64,000 nt of DNA from Bondarzewia mesenterica (Eukaryota; Basidiomycota; Agaricomycetes; Russulales; Bondarzewiaceae), in contig SGPL01000059.1 of the NCBI GenBank assembly GCA_004802705.1, positions 1-64,000 on the forward strand. Reading direction: 5' to 3'. Positions 47,578-57,384 of this stretch are shown here, one piece after another. Numbering within the stretch: position 1 is the first letter of the stretch; each line of letters begins with the position of its first letter. The position numbers and the translations under genes are program-made. The notes under the pieces were generated by a model that was given only the letters and a program-made list of their open reading frames with translations, did not search any database and was not told the DNA's origin.

Positions 47578-49179
47578 TCAATCTTTGCCTGCCGCCTCCG
47601 CTACAGCCTTGAGGACACTGCGTGTCTCCGTGCAGCCAGGCCCGCCTCCCGTCGTGTAGATCACATGGCTGACCTCGAACCCATTGAATTGGCTGGCAGC
47701 ACAAACCGTGTAAGCACCCATGTTATCAAAGCCAAGCCAGTCCCCGACTTGAAGGGTGTTCGGAAGCTCCGTGACCGGGCACACACAGTCGATGGAATCG
47801 CATGTAGGTCCCCAAACACTGCTCTTCCTCAATGCCTCCGATGACGGGATGTGGAAGGAGTTGTTCAGGGACAGTACGTATGGCTGCACCTTCTGATGGT
47901 CGAACAAAATGCAATTGAAAGCCCCATAGACGCCATCGTTGATGTAGTCTGCAACATAATGGAGGAACGCCATCAACGATCGAGAATGAGATGGAGAGAC
48001 GAAACAACATACACATCACTGTGGGCTGATCTCCATCTGTCTCCTGAGCTGCCATCTCGAGCGCTCCATCCACTAGGGGAGCGCGACGCGCGATGATGTT
48101 GGCTGCCAAACTGAATGCTCTCGAAACATAATACCGGCCAGGCTCGGCGATAATTCGGATATCATGACGGTCTGGGAAATAACGATGGATGGCGTCCCTT
48201 AAAGTAGCCGCGGTAGCCTCAAAGTTACCATCCTCGAATCCGCCGCCAACATCGAGAAATTTAAAGGCGTAACCCGCCTGCTTGCCCATATCAAACGTTG
48301 TCCGCGCACGCATCACGGCGTCGGAGAAGGCACCAGAGTCGTAGCAGCCGCTACCTACGTGGAAGCTGATACCAATAACATCTAAACCGAGTTCTTTCGC
48401 CTTCGCAAGAAGCCCTGGCACGGTAACCAACGGTGCACCAAACTTGAGGCCGAGCCGGCACAGGCTCTTCGAGTCGTCGGTGAGAATGCGGAGAACGAGC
48501 TTCGCACGGGGATTCGCACGGGCGATCTTGTACAGCTCGTCGGCATTGTCGAAAGTCATCATGTCGACACCCGCTTTGGCCGCGTTCTTGATGAACGACG
48601 TCGCCTTGCACGGGTTCGCAAAGATGATCCGGCCTGGGTCGATACCGAGCTTGAGCACTTGCGAAATCTCGCCATTGGAGGCGCAGTCGAAACCCGCGCC
48701 GAGTCCCGAGAGCAGGCGGAGAATGTACGGGTCAGGATTGCATTTCACCGCTGTAGAATCAGAGTCAATTTGACGATCCAGGGTCACAAGCCGACAGACG
48801 TACCATAGAAAGGCTCGATTTCAGGCAGACACCGCTTCCAACGTTCGTGCTGCCTATAGACGTGACTCAGGTCCGCGACGAAAAAAGCCTTCTCCGCGTC
48901 GGGTTCGTGATCAACAGCAAGACGGGCGGCTCTCATAATCCCCTCTCTGAGGTGAACATCCGGGTGTCCATGGTACACAGGAGGAAGATCTTCGAAAAAG
49001 ACGTTGTCATCTGCCGCTTCGTCGCGTTCGGTGAGATTAGGTGAAGTCTGTAGGGGAGTTGATAACAATAGTGTGCTCGCCGTCCAAGACGACAGGTTTT
49101 CAGCATAAGAAGCATCCGGAGATATGACCAAATGGTGGTCGACTGAGAATGGCACGGGAAGAATTTCGACTTGAGACAT
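47578..49179 (-). CDS. spe1: Ornithine decarboxylase
   Basis: Three exons on the minus strand: 48804-49179, 48013-48750, 47578-47948. The enzyme makes putrescine from ornithine with pyridoxal phosphate, the first step of polyamine synthesis. Key sites are AVKCNPDP (the PLP Lys), GAGFDCASNGEI, GISFHVGSGCYD, FLDVGGGFEDG, IIAEPGRYYV, YINDGVYGAFNC, WGPTCDSIDCV (catalytic Cys) and LGFDNMGAYTV. The start at 49179 (MSQVEILPVPFSVDHHLVIS) is the first ATG in frame; the frame stays open upstream to about 49299 without an ATG, so a further upstream exon is possible. The N-terminal extension of about 100 residues before the barrel is usual in fungi. Cytosolic homodimer. In other fungi it is controlled by antizyme; nothing here shows that. 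Confidence 0.95.
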
Positions 49180-49299
49180 ATTGGTAGCAAATTTTTCAGG
49201 GGTATCCGTAGTTGTATGTTCAGATTCTAGTTCGTCGAGAGAAAGTTGAGAAGGCTGGTCTAGTGAAAACTTGAGAGTCGTCGTTTTTGGAACGTTCAC

Positions 49300-50707
49300 G
49301 CGGTAAACCCGATGTACCGAACCTGAACCGCCGCGGTCTGCGTATGAACCGGGCGGGAGAGGACGGTAGCAAGAGGGTTTGATTCAGCAGATGTGAGTTC
49401 CTCGCTTTCAGCAGCGAGGAAAGGCTTGAAGGGAGAAGAAGGTGATGAGGTGAAGTGATGAAAGTTGGTAAAGAACGCGATGATACGGAGAAGTGTGACT
49501 GATCGACGTGAAGACAAGTCCTGTCAAGGAGGTTCGCCTTTGTTCCAACAGTCAGCGATGATGATGGGTTCACAGAACCGTGAATGAATGCTTACCTCGA
49601 ACAGAAGACCACCTAACGCGAATGAACAAAGGGGTCAGAACAGTAGTGGAGTAGCATTGGTTGCTGCGACACTCACTCGAGGGTCAACAGACGAAGATCG
49701 TCGTTTCTCTTCTGGTCAGTAATGATGGCGCAAAAAGTCTCTGCGTCGTGTCCGACAGTCACGACGACAGAGTTCAACAGCAAGTGGGAGTTGAGAACAA
49801 AAAGCTGCGTTGTGGTTGGCTGCCGTTGGCTGACGTCGAAAATTGCAATCGATGTATAGTCTCGGCAAGTTCCGACCGAGGATGAGCTAAACTGACTACA
49901 GTCGTTTCAATGTCCGACTCCGCGACTATGGTTCAACCGATCTCTTCATATTTGGCACGGTACAACAAAGTTCAAGCCCCACGCTGTACGCCGATTGCAC
50001 TGCTGTGGTGCTCCAAGGGTTTGAGAGACCAATACAGGGTGTCTCGATTCTTGAGTTATCACCGTTGTGAGATTAACGGATATGAGAAGCTCGACCAAAT
50101 TCACTTACCTCTTCGTGCTGAAACGTTTCATACACGGTACTAGTCTTCGGGTTCCGTGCTAATTCTGTGGAGGGGCATAGCGGAATACATGCAGTCATTG
50201 ACACAGGAAAGGCACAGGTAGAGTGTCAGCTAAGCAATGGAGCGCAAGAATAAGGGAACTTCTGGTACAAGGAGACCCATTAAATGAACAGGGTAAAGAC
50301 AGGTGCCGTCATGTACCTATGTATTCATCCATGAAGGCCTCTAGAACTCATAGGGGCCTACGTGGGAAGAGAAGCGGGTAAGATTTCAGGAAGTAAGCAT
50401 ACTTGTAGTTAATGCGGAGAGATGACTGTTTTGGACACGAGGACGGCGCACGCAGAGATGACTCGTGCGCTCACAAGAACATTGCAGTTGTTTCTTGACA
50501 GATTGAACTTAGACATGACGCTGATCCTGGGAGTTCAATGTCCACGGTCGGAAGATTAATATGGCCGTGACTTATCTCAAAAAAACCCATCGATTGCTTC
50601 ATCAAAACGTTTTGTCGATGATCGTCTAATGTACAAAGAAAAAATAGAATGTGACGAGCAACTGAATTGCGTACCGTGTCAGCGCAGCGTCCCCGATCAT
50701 GCAAAGA
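49300..50707. other. intergenic region
   Basis: 1.4 kb with the promoter and leader of ornithine decarboxylase and the 3' flank of the PP2A activator. Minus-strand open frames at 49220-49573 overlap the likely leader and are not recognisable proteins. Confidence 0.4.
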
Positions 50708-52199
50708 CTAAGGCTGTGGAGCTGGAGGGGGGCCCATTCTCCCATAATTGCTACCTCTGGTAGATTTGGCAGACGCAGGCGGTGTAACGTGACGAGCTGC
50801 AGGGTAAGGTGCATCTACCCACGGAGCATGCGTAACGCCTGATACAGATAGATTGAGAGGATATGCCCGAGGCGTGGCTGACGCCCATGGCGCTTGAGTA
50901 CCGCCCGCCCGACTGTAAGGCGGTGCAGAGGAAACAGAGGACACGTCGGCGCTAGCATCAGGAATGGATTCGGCATTCTCCACATTCCATTCTATCAACC
51001 CGCCTAACGGGATGTGCTGCACAACAACGCGTTTTCCGAGGACTTCCGCCTGTTGATTGAAGGGTCAGAAGGGTCAGTGCCTGCAAGCTCAGAATTGGCG
51101 ATGCGTTCACGGAACTACAACTCACTTCGTACATTTTGAATAGTCCGGAATGCACCTTCGCCCAATGTTGTACTCCCGTGGCAATAGAATATAGCTGTGA
51201 AGAATGCTCATGAAAAGGTCCATGCTTGACCTCGTGTATGCGCATGATGGACATGAAATACAAGTTTGTGGGAGGCAAAGGTGGGCGGAGGACGGAGGCC
51301 ACGGGTATCGCGTCCTGATCTATGGCGCCGACGGATAGATTAGCAAAAGAAAAATCGATCTCCTTCATTCCCCATCAGTGCCGACGAAACACACCTCGAA
51401 GCTGTGCACTGCCAAATATGTACCCGAGGAAGTGAGAATCGTCTAGACCCCAAACGCCGTGGCTGCCCGCAGGTTCCAACTTGTACACGTCTTGCAGACG
51501 CCAAGAGAGCGTGAGATACCGAACGAAGAGGACAAGGACAACTTGACGTTCCTCTTCTGGATCCGGTCGCAGGAATCGGATGAGGGTCAGGCAGAGCAGA
51601 AGCATGGCAAAAGCGGTCTCGTGTCCCGTTCCATAATCCATCCGGACGAACGAGCCGAACGATATCAGGAGGTACGGCCTGAGATGAGGGATAACGGCAT
51701 GAAACGACGGGGGAAGCAGAGAACATAAAAGGTTGTCGGCACGCTGCGATCAGACAAAATGAATGATTGCGCGCACTGGAATGGAGACGTGGGCTCACAT
51801 CCTCAAGGCGTTTACCCCAGGTTCGAAAGGCTAGATTTCCAAATCTTTGGGGTGTCGGGAGGGGTGGTATCTCATCTATCCAGTGATCCAATTGATCAAG
51901 TAAGTCGATCACGGCTTTTACAGCCTAAGAAGTAGACCATCAGCACTTCGTCGCTTAACCGTGTATCCGCAAAGGCTTGACATCACCTCGCTTGGACTTG
52001 AGCTCCCCCATGGGAGAAAATATCCAACTACAGCCTCACTTAGGCGTCGTAAGTACAAGGCATAGTCTTGATATCCCCGCGTCCGTTTCCACAACTCGAC
52101 GTCAGAATCGGAGCGGATTTTGAGGGAAGGGACGAAGTCAAAACATGAGACTTGATCGGTTGATATGTGCCGCAATAGGGGCAGCTGGATAGATTCCAT
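50708..52199 (-). CDS. Serine/threonine protein phosphatase 2A activator (PTPA/Rrd family prolyl isomerase)
   Basis: Five exons on the minus strand, 51987-52199, 51799-51924, 51395-51743, 51126-51319 and 50708-51049, all in phase. PTPA activates PP2A catalytic subunits and has peptidyl-prolyl isomerase activity. Family blocks in order are YLRRLSEAVVGYFLPWGSSS, TPQRFGNLAFRTWGKRLED, RPYLLISFGSFVRMDYGTGH, YKLEPAGSHGVWGLDDSHFL, GYIFGSAQL, YFMSIMRIHEVKHGPFHEHS, and QHIPLGGLIEW. After the core, which ends near the last motif, a tail of about 95 residues rich in Pro, Ser and Ala is present, as in many basidiomycete orthologues. The choice between Rrd1 and Rrd2 type cannot be made by eye. The protein is cytosolic and nuclear. 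Confidence 0.93.
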
Positions 52200-52667
52200 A
52201 AACCTTGGCAAGCTGGGCTATCTTTGGAGCGTCAGCGCAAATTCTGTTGACAGTCAATCACCTTACTAGGATGAATACGATTGGAAGTCGACCCTACCAC
52301 GCGTTCGGATGTTCTGAAGAGCAAAACCTTCCTACTGAGAAAAGTAACCTTTGGAACGAAAGAGATCTGTACGTACGCGGACGCAGGTTGTGCAAGAACT
52401 AGGGCGAGCTTGAGTTTGAGGGCAATGAGGGCAACATCATCACTGCATCATCATCATCGCTTGAAGACGCGTAAACGGTGCTTATGAGTTCACGTGCTGA
52501 GAAACCGATGGCATGTGATGTCGACGCGTGCTATTCTTGGTTTTTCATGAACTTTCGCCTTACAATCCTCATATGATATATGCTGGATAAAGATGCATAA
52601 ATCTTGAGAGCGCATTTAATTTTGAATATGATGTGGAATACCTCCAATTGCTGTCAGAAGGCGGTAC
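52200..52667. other. intergenic region
   Basis: 468 nt between the PP2A activator start and the stop of the MYND gene. It contains a short CAT/ATC-rich stretch near 52440-52465. No gene seen. Confidence 0.4.
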
Positions 52668-53516
52668 CTAAGCTTTGCAGGAGGCCTTGTGGTGTTTCCA
52701 ATCTGCCTTCTGACAACCTCTAGGTGGAGCACAGTACTGTGCTCTCTTACACCTCGAGCAAGTGAGAAGCTTCCCTCCGCTCCTTCCACAAAAGAGACAG
52801 ACTTTTCCCACTAATGTCTTCCTCCGTTGATCCTCCTTTCTAACCGACCCCGCCATCTCCCGATTAATGCCCGTCCTCTCAGTGGTCTCCACCAGCACCC
52901 TGACACTCATTCCATCATTATCCTGCACATCTGCATTCCCTCCATGAGAGAGCCACCACTTCATCGCCTCCACTTTCTTCGTCACTAGTGCGCGGTCGCT
53001 TTTGTCCCAAATAACAGCCATCCCATGTCCACAAGTCCCCCCGAATCGATCGCGCGCCGTGACGTCTCCTCCAGCCTCATACAGGATCTCTGCTAGCTCA
53101 GCATCGAATGAAGGCTGCGTAGCTAACGCGTGACAGAGCGCGGTGGTTCCTGAGAGATCGCGTCCGTCCACAGGGATACGGGCAGTCTGTGCAAGCCAAC
53201 GGGCCACCTCCAGATGCTTCTTGCGAAGATCTGGTTGAATAATGGAAGCCAGGAGAAGTACGTTGTATATGGGTGTTTTCGTAGCACCGTAGCGCAGTGC
53301 GCATATTTCTGTCACTGCCTCATCGGCGCCCACACGCGCAACGCGATCGCTGAAGTCGGCTTTCACAGAGTCGAGATCTCCAGCAAAAAGGAGGAGCCCA
53401 AAATGGTCAAGATCTTGGAAGGGTTTCATGGTGGAATTGGAGAAATACATCCGCAGACGTTGGGATTCTGCACCTTTAAGTGGCCCGTCGCTGGTACCCC
53501 ATGCAAATTGAGTCAA
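52668..53516 (-). CDS. Ankyrin-like/MYND zinc-finger protein
   Basis: The frame is open from 53516 to the stop at 52668. The first ATG that gives a sensible start is 53450 (MYFSNSTMKPFQDL); an upstream exon carrying MERKREKLMAELASGGG (near 53710-53660) may supply the true N-terminus, but I could not join it cleanly. The middle has degenerate ankyrin-type repeats (DLSGTTALCHALATQPSFDA, ILYEAGGDVTARDRFGGT, WWLSHGGNADVQDNDGMS). The C-terminus is a MYND finger: CLFCG, CSRCKRAQYC, then CQKADWKHHKASC. The insertion of APPRG between two ligands is slightly unusual. Proteins of this kind are numerous and uncharacterised in mushrooms. The role is probably protein-protein interaction. Confidence 0.7.
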   Translation of the reverse strand: MTQFAWGTSDGPLKGAESQRLRMYFSNSTMKPFQDLDHFGLLLFAGDLDSVKADFSDRVARVGADEAVTEICALRYGATKTPIYNVLLLASIIQPDLRKKHLEVARWLAQTARIPVDGRDLSGTTALCHALATQPSFDAELAEILYEAGGDVTARDRFGGTCGHGMAVIWDKSDRALVTKKVEAMKWWLSHGGNADVQDNDGMSVRVLVETTERTGINREMAGSVRKEDQRRKTLVGKVCLFCGRSGGKLLTCSRCKRAQYCAPPRGCQKADWKHHKASCKA

Positions 53517-54028
53517 ATTTTCCCCAGTAAGAAGACAAAGTCAGTCATGAGACATACGTAGCTATTAGCTCGTCGAGCGACCTTAATAGTTATCATCATT
53601 CGACAACAAATGAGCGTTGGTAAGTGACGACTCAGCAGCGACAAATCCAGGTGATTCTTACCTGCCTCCCCCAGAGGCTAACTCTGCCATAAGTTTTTCA
53701 CGCTTTCTTTCCATGCCTAGCACCTAGAATTGATAGAAATCTGAAGAATACTCAGCTGATACGAAGGGCAGATGGCAGATAAAAGTTGAATCTGAAACTC
53801 AAAAACCGCGCGTTCAACACGCGTCGCAGCACGTGCGAACGAGACATGTCTCGTGCTTTCCTCGGCCGATCGCCGAAGGATCATAAAACGAAAAGCAATT
53901 GAGTAAAAAAATGGACGAACACACAAGCCCCCTAATAGCATATTAAGAAATACAAAACATAAAACAACATTAGAGATACACCAAAGTGCGCTCACTACCG
54001 TGCGCACTGCGAGAATTTGCAAAGGAGA
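53517..54028. other. intergenic region
   Basis: 512 nt. It may contain a 5' exon of the MYND gene (see that entry). No other gene seen. Confidence 0.4.
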
Positions 54029-54880
54029 CTACGGCTGGCCCAACAACTCCTTCAATTCGCCGCTCTCTGCCATCTCCTGCACAATATCTAGACCACCAAC
54101 AAACTCCCCGTCGATGATCAACTGAGGGAATGTCGGCCAGTTGTTCAACACCTTCAGACCTACCAATGTCGAGGCGTGTCAATCGCAGACTTATCAGCAT
54201 GAGATCAAATCCGTACCTGCGCGTACACTCTCGTCGGACAAAATATCAAAGTGCGTGAAGTCAACTTCTTGCTCCTTCAGCAGCGCGACCGTCCTTCTTG
54301 AGAAACCACACCGCGGCACGTCTGGCGAACCCTTCATGAATAGCACAACTTTGCTTTTCCCCATCAGGCCCTTCAACCGCGCGTTTAATTCCTCCTCTGT
54401 CTCAGTTTTTTCAGGCTCGTATGATCCAGGAGCTGTTTCCGGGCTTTTGTTTGTGTGTGACAGTGGATGGACGGAGGATGGAGGGCGGACATAGGTTGCA
54501 ATCGAGTTCGTCAGCCCAGCTGCGTCGGCGCCGGATATACGCCCAAGTAAAGTGTGACCCTTGAAATTGAATTCTCGCCGTTAACAAAGCCATCATGGTG
54601 AGATCCAAGTAGCGCTTACCCGTAAAATAATGAACGAGGGAACGGCCTCGATCTCGAATGACTCCGAGATGTCACTCTGAGATTCCGCTTCCACCTGGAG
54701 AACAAGAAGCTGAGGGTATTTCCTGGACAGCTCCAGCACGACTTCATTCATCTGCGCGCATGGTGCGGCCCAGGGTGCCCAGAAATTGATCAGGGAAACC
54801 CGATTTAGGTTGACCGAGAGCAGAGATTGAAAATGTTCCGCAGAAGTAACCTCGTGGAAATTGGTAGGAGTCGAAGACAT
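54029..54880 (-). CDS. grx4: Monothiol glutaredoxin of the Grx3/Grx4 type
   Basis: Three exons on the minus strand, 54620-54880, 54217-54559 and 54029-54159, in phase. The N-terminal thioredoxin-like domain has [20 protein letters not shown], with W-A-A-P-C in place of the usual W-C-x-x-C, so it has only one Cys and is not a redox-active thioredoxin. A linker rich in Glu and Pro leads to the glutaredoxin domain: [20 protein letters not shown] with the CGFS motif that binds a [2Fe-2S] cluster with glutathione, then [20 protein letters not shown]. The length of about 244 residues fits yeast Grx3/4. These proteins carry iron-sulfur clusters and signal iron status to transcription factors in cytosol and nucleus. 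Gene placement between unrelated genes gives no further hint. Confidence 0.93.
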
Positions 54881-55527
54881 TTCGAAAGGTGAACAAAACT
54901 TGATTATGAAGGCTTCAGCGAAGGGACAGTCGAGGAAGGAGTCAAGCGCGGAGGAGCTACATATCTGCTTTCTGACAAGAGATCGCGTCATTGACCTTAT
55001 CTAATCCAAGGTTTTTCAAGGAAACTAGAGAAGCGCCGACTGTGTCGGTGAGGTACCTTCTTGCGTGCACAATAGCAAAAGACAGATTAATGATACTTGC
55101 TTTGTATATGTATTGTGCCCGTCTAATTATCTGACGGTGAGCGACTCGACATCGAACAAGTGGATCAGCCAAATTTTATCTTATCTATCCTATTTGTACC
55201 TGTTGTGAATATGAGCAAAATGATCTTATCCGATTCTCAAAACCAACCAAAATAGTTTGCAAAAACACGACTGCCGTAGGCTGCATGAAGCTGACCAGGG
55301 GTTCCAAGGGAGCGGTGGAGGATATCAAGATGCAACAAGCGCGTAAAACTAGTATCCTTTAATTATCTGAATTAACGAACGGAGTGCTTGAGTGCGCAAG
55401 TCACTGCTATGTTGGACGCCCAATCGCTATCAGGAGCTTGTGCATTGGGCACTACTTCTGTTAATGAAAGACGTACCAAAATCTCCCGAACTGAAGTATA
55501 TTTTGTAGAATTCCTCTACGAGCAATT
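54881..55527. other. intergenic region
   Basis: 647 nt upstream of the glutaredoxin gene and downstream of the dehydrogenase. No gene seen. Confidence 0.4.
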
Positions 55528-56998
55528 CTACAACTTGGCCTTTTCCGGTGTGCCTTCCCGCACGCGAACGATAGCCTTGCCCCACGTCTTTCGCTTCTCC
55601 AGATCATTGAGACCTTGCACGAGTGTGTCAAGGGTGTAAGTTTGTGAGTAGATGACGGGAGAGACACGCTTCGATACTAGCATCCTATGGGACAATATCA
55701 CTGACCGCGCTGCTGTATGACAATAAGCAGAACGTACTCGAGGAGAGCTTTCCAAACTTCAGAAACATGTTCTGGGTCCTTACCTGTAGATTGTTGTCAG
55801 ACCAAAAAGAATACGATGCAAATTAGACATACTAAGATAAGAGCCCCAGTGAACGCCAACTAGTGAAATATTTTTCAGTAGCACGAGATTCATTGGGATC
55901 TAATTTGTTGTGAGCTGCCGTCCAGAACGAGGGCCTCAATTTATTGAAGCCACCGACCTTTTCTATGTTTCCACCAGCAAAGCCGATGACGAGCGCGCGG
56001 CCGCTCCACGCGATACACTTCAAGGAGTCTATGACGATTCGTCATTACCTGTGCGGAGGGAGCACACAAATAACTGGTGTCTGGCTTACCCTTGATCATG
56101 CCAACGGGGTCATAAACGACATCTACGCCATTCCCGCCCGTGATCTTCAGTACTTCTTGTTGCCAACCTGGCTTCGTGTAGTCGATGGCGAAGTCAGCAC
56201 CACCATAATCCTTAGCTACGGAAAGCTTTGACGGCGAAGCGGCCGCAATCACTTTTGCGCCGAGAGCTGATGTCAAGTAAAGGTGAGCATCCGAAAAGTA
56301 ATTCATATGAAGATAAAGAAGACACCTTTGGCAAGCTGGACTGCTGCGATGCCAACGCCACCCGCCGCAGCGGTGACAAGAACCCATTCACCTAGACGCA
56401 ATGTCCGTGAATCAAGAGACGATCGTTTATTTTAGAGGCGGATGGGAACGATGTACTACCTGGCTTCAATTTTGCCCGCCCAACAAGAGCTTCGTAACTA
56501 GTGGGCCAAGTCACATACAGGCCTACGAACTTGGTACTCAAAATTCAGAAGACAATACGGCGTACGTACCGGCACCCTGATCGAAAGACAAAGCGTCCGG
56601 AAGAGGAAGCAAATTCTTCCAGGAGGCTGCCACGCGCTCACCGAGCGCACCTTGCGCGCTGCCAAAGACGCGGTCACCAGGTGCGAATGGACACCCGGGC
56701 GGAAGGACTCGCATATCGCGTGCGATGGTCCCTGCGAATTCGGAACCTAGGACGAATGGAAATGGAGGCTTATTCTGATATTTCCCTTGAGCTTGAAGAA
56801 TCTGTCAAATGGTTAGTGCCTCAGGATGGCGAACACTGAAGTTGCTCTGAAGAATTGGCCACTCACGTCGAAGAAGTTGAGGCCCGCGCTATGAACGTCA
56901 ACCAAGACCATGTCATTGCCCAGAGACGGCTCAGGGGCATCGAAGGTTAACTTGATGTTAGAAGGGTGAGCATATTCTCGCACAACGAAAGCTTTCAT
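55528..56998 (-). CDS. Quinone-oxidoreductase-like NADPH dehydrogenase (MDR superfamily)
   Basis: Minus strand, about seven exons. The start at 56998 gives MKAFVVREYAHPSNIKLTFD. The GroES-like domain includes VDVHSAGLNFFD, FPFVLGSEFAGTI and FAPGDRVFG; the Rossmann domain has EWVLVTAAAGGVGIAAVQLA (Gly-rich NADPH site), GADFAIDYT and GGNGVDVVYDPVG. The C-terminal exon reads SQTYTLDTLVQGLNDLEKRK, then GKAIVRV, with a stop at 55528. Structural-zinc Cys residues are absent, as in the zeta-crystallin/QOR branch, which reduces quinones or enones one hydride at a time. Length about 340 residues, normal. Substrate not predictable. Cytosolic or mitochondrial. The Helitron lies just upstream of its start. 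Confidence 0.85.
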
Positions 56999-57384
56999 GG
57001 TGAATGAGGAGAAAGTCAACCTGGGACATGCCAGAAATTGTGGGGAAATGATCGCTGACAGCCGCCGGCTACTAACAACAGCCTATTGTCCGATGACGTT
57101 AATTGAAATCACGGGACAGCGCGTTCAAGCTCCAGTTACCTTGCTTGCTAGGTCTCTCCCTCGTCAAAAGGTGTCATGGAGTCCATATCTTATCGTTAAC
57201 CGGCTGATGCCGCGATAACGGAATAGGGGCGAATGACGGACGGCCGATCGTTGCCATTTGCGCTCGACGTGTGCTCATGCGAGATAATCAGTTCGAATGG
57301 TCGTTGTTGATTTTAGAGAGCATACTGTAGCGATTGTCTAAATCAATGAAACAGAATACATGAACTACAACACAGCTGATGTTG
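56999..57384. other. Region between the dehydrogenase start and the Helitron gene
   Basis: 386 nt that should contain both the dehydrogenase promoter and the 3' terminus of the Helitron. A branched palindrome lies at 57190-57218 (TTATCG ... CGATAA with inner CGGC-TGAT-GCCG). I could not place a CTRR end. Confidence 0.4.

Noticed and set aside
57141..57160. CTAG at about 57149 as the Helitron 3' terminus
   Set aside because: It is not followed by T on the element strand and lies too far from any good hairpin.
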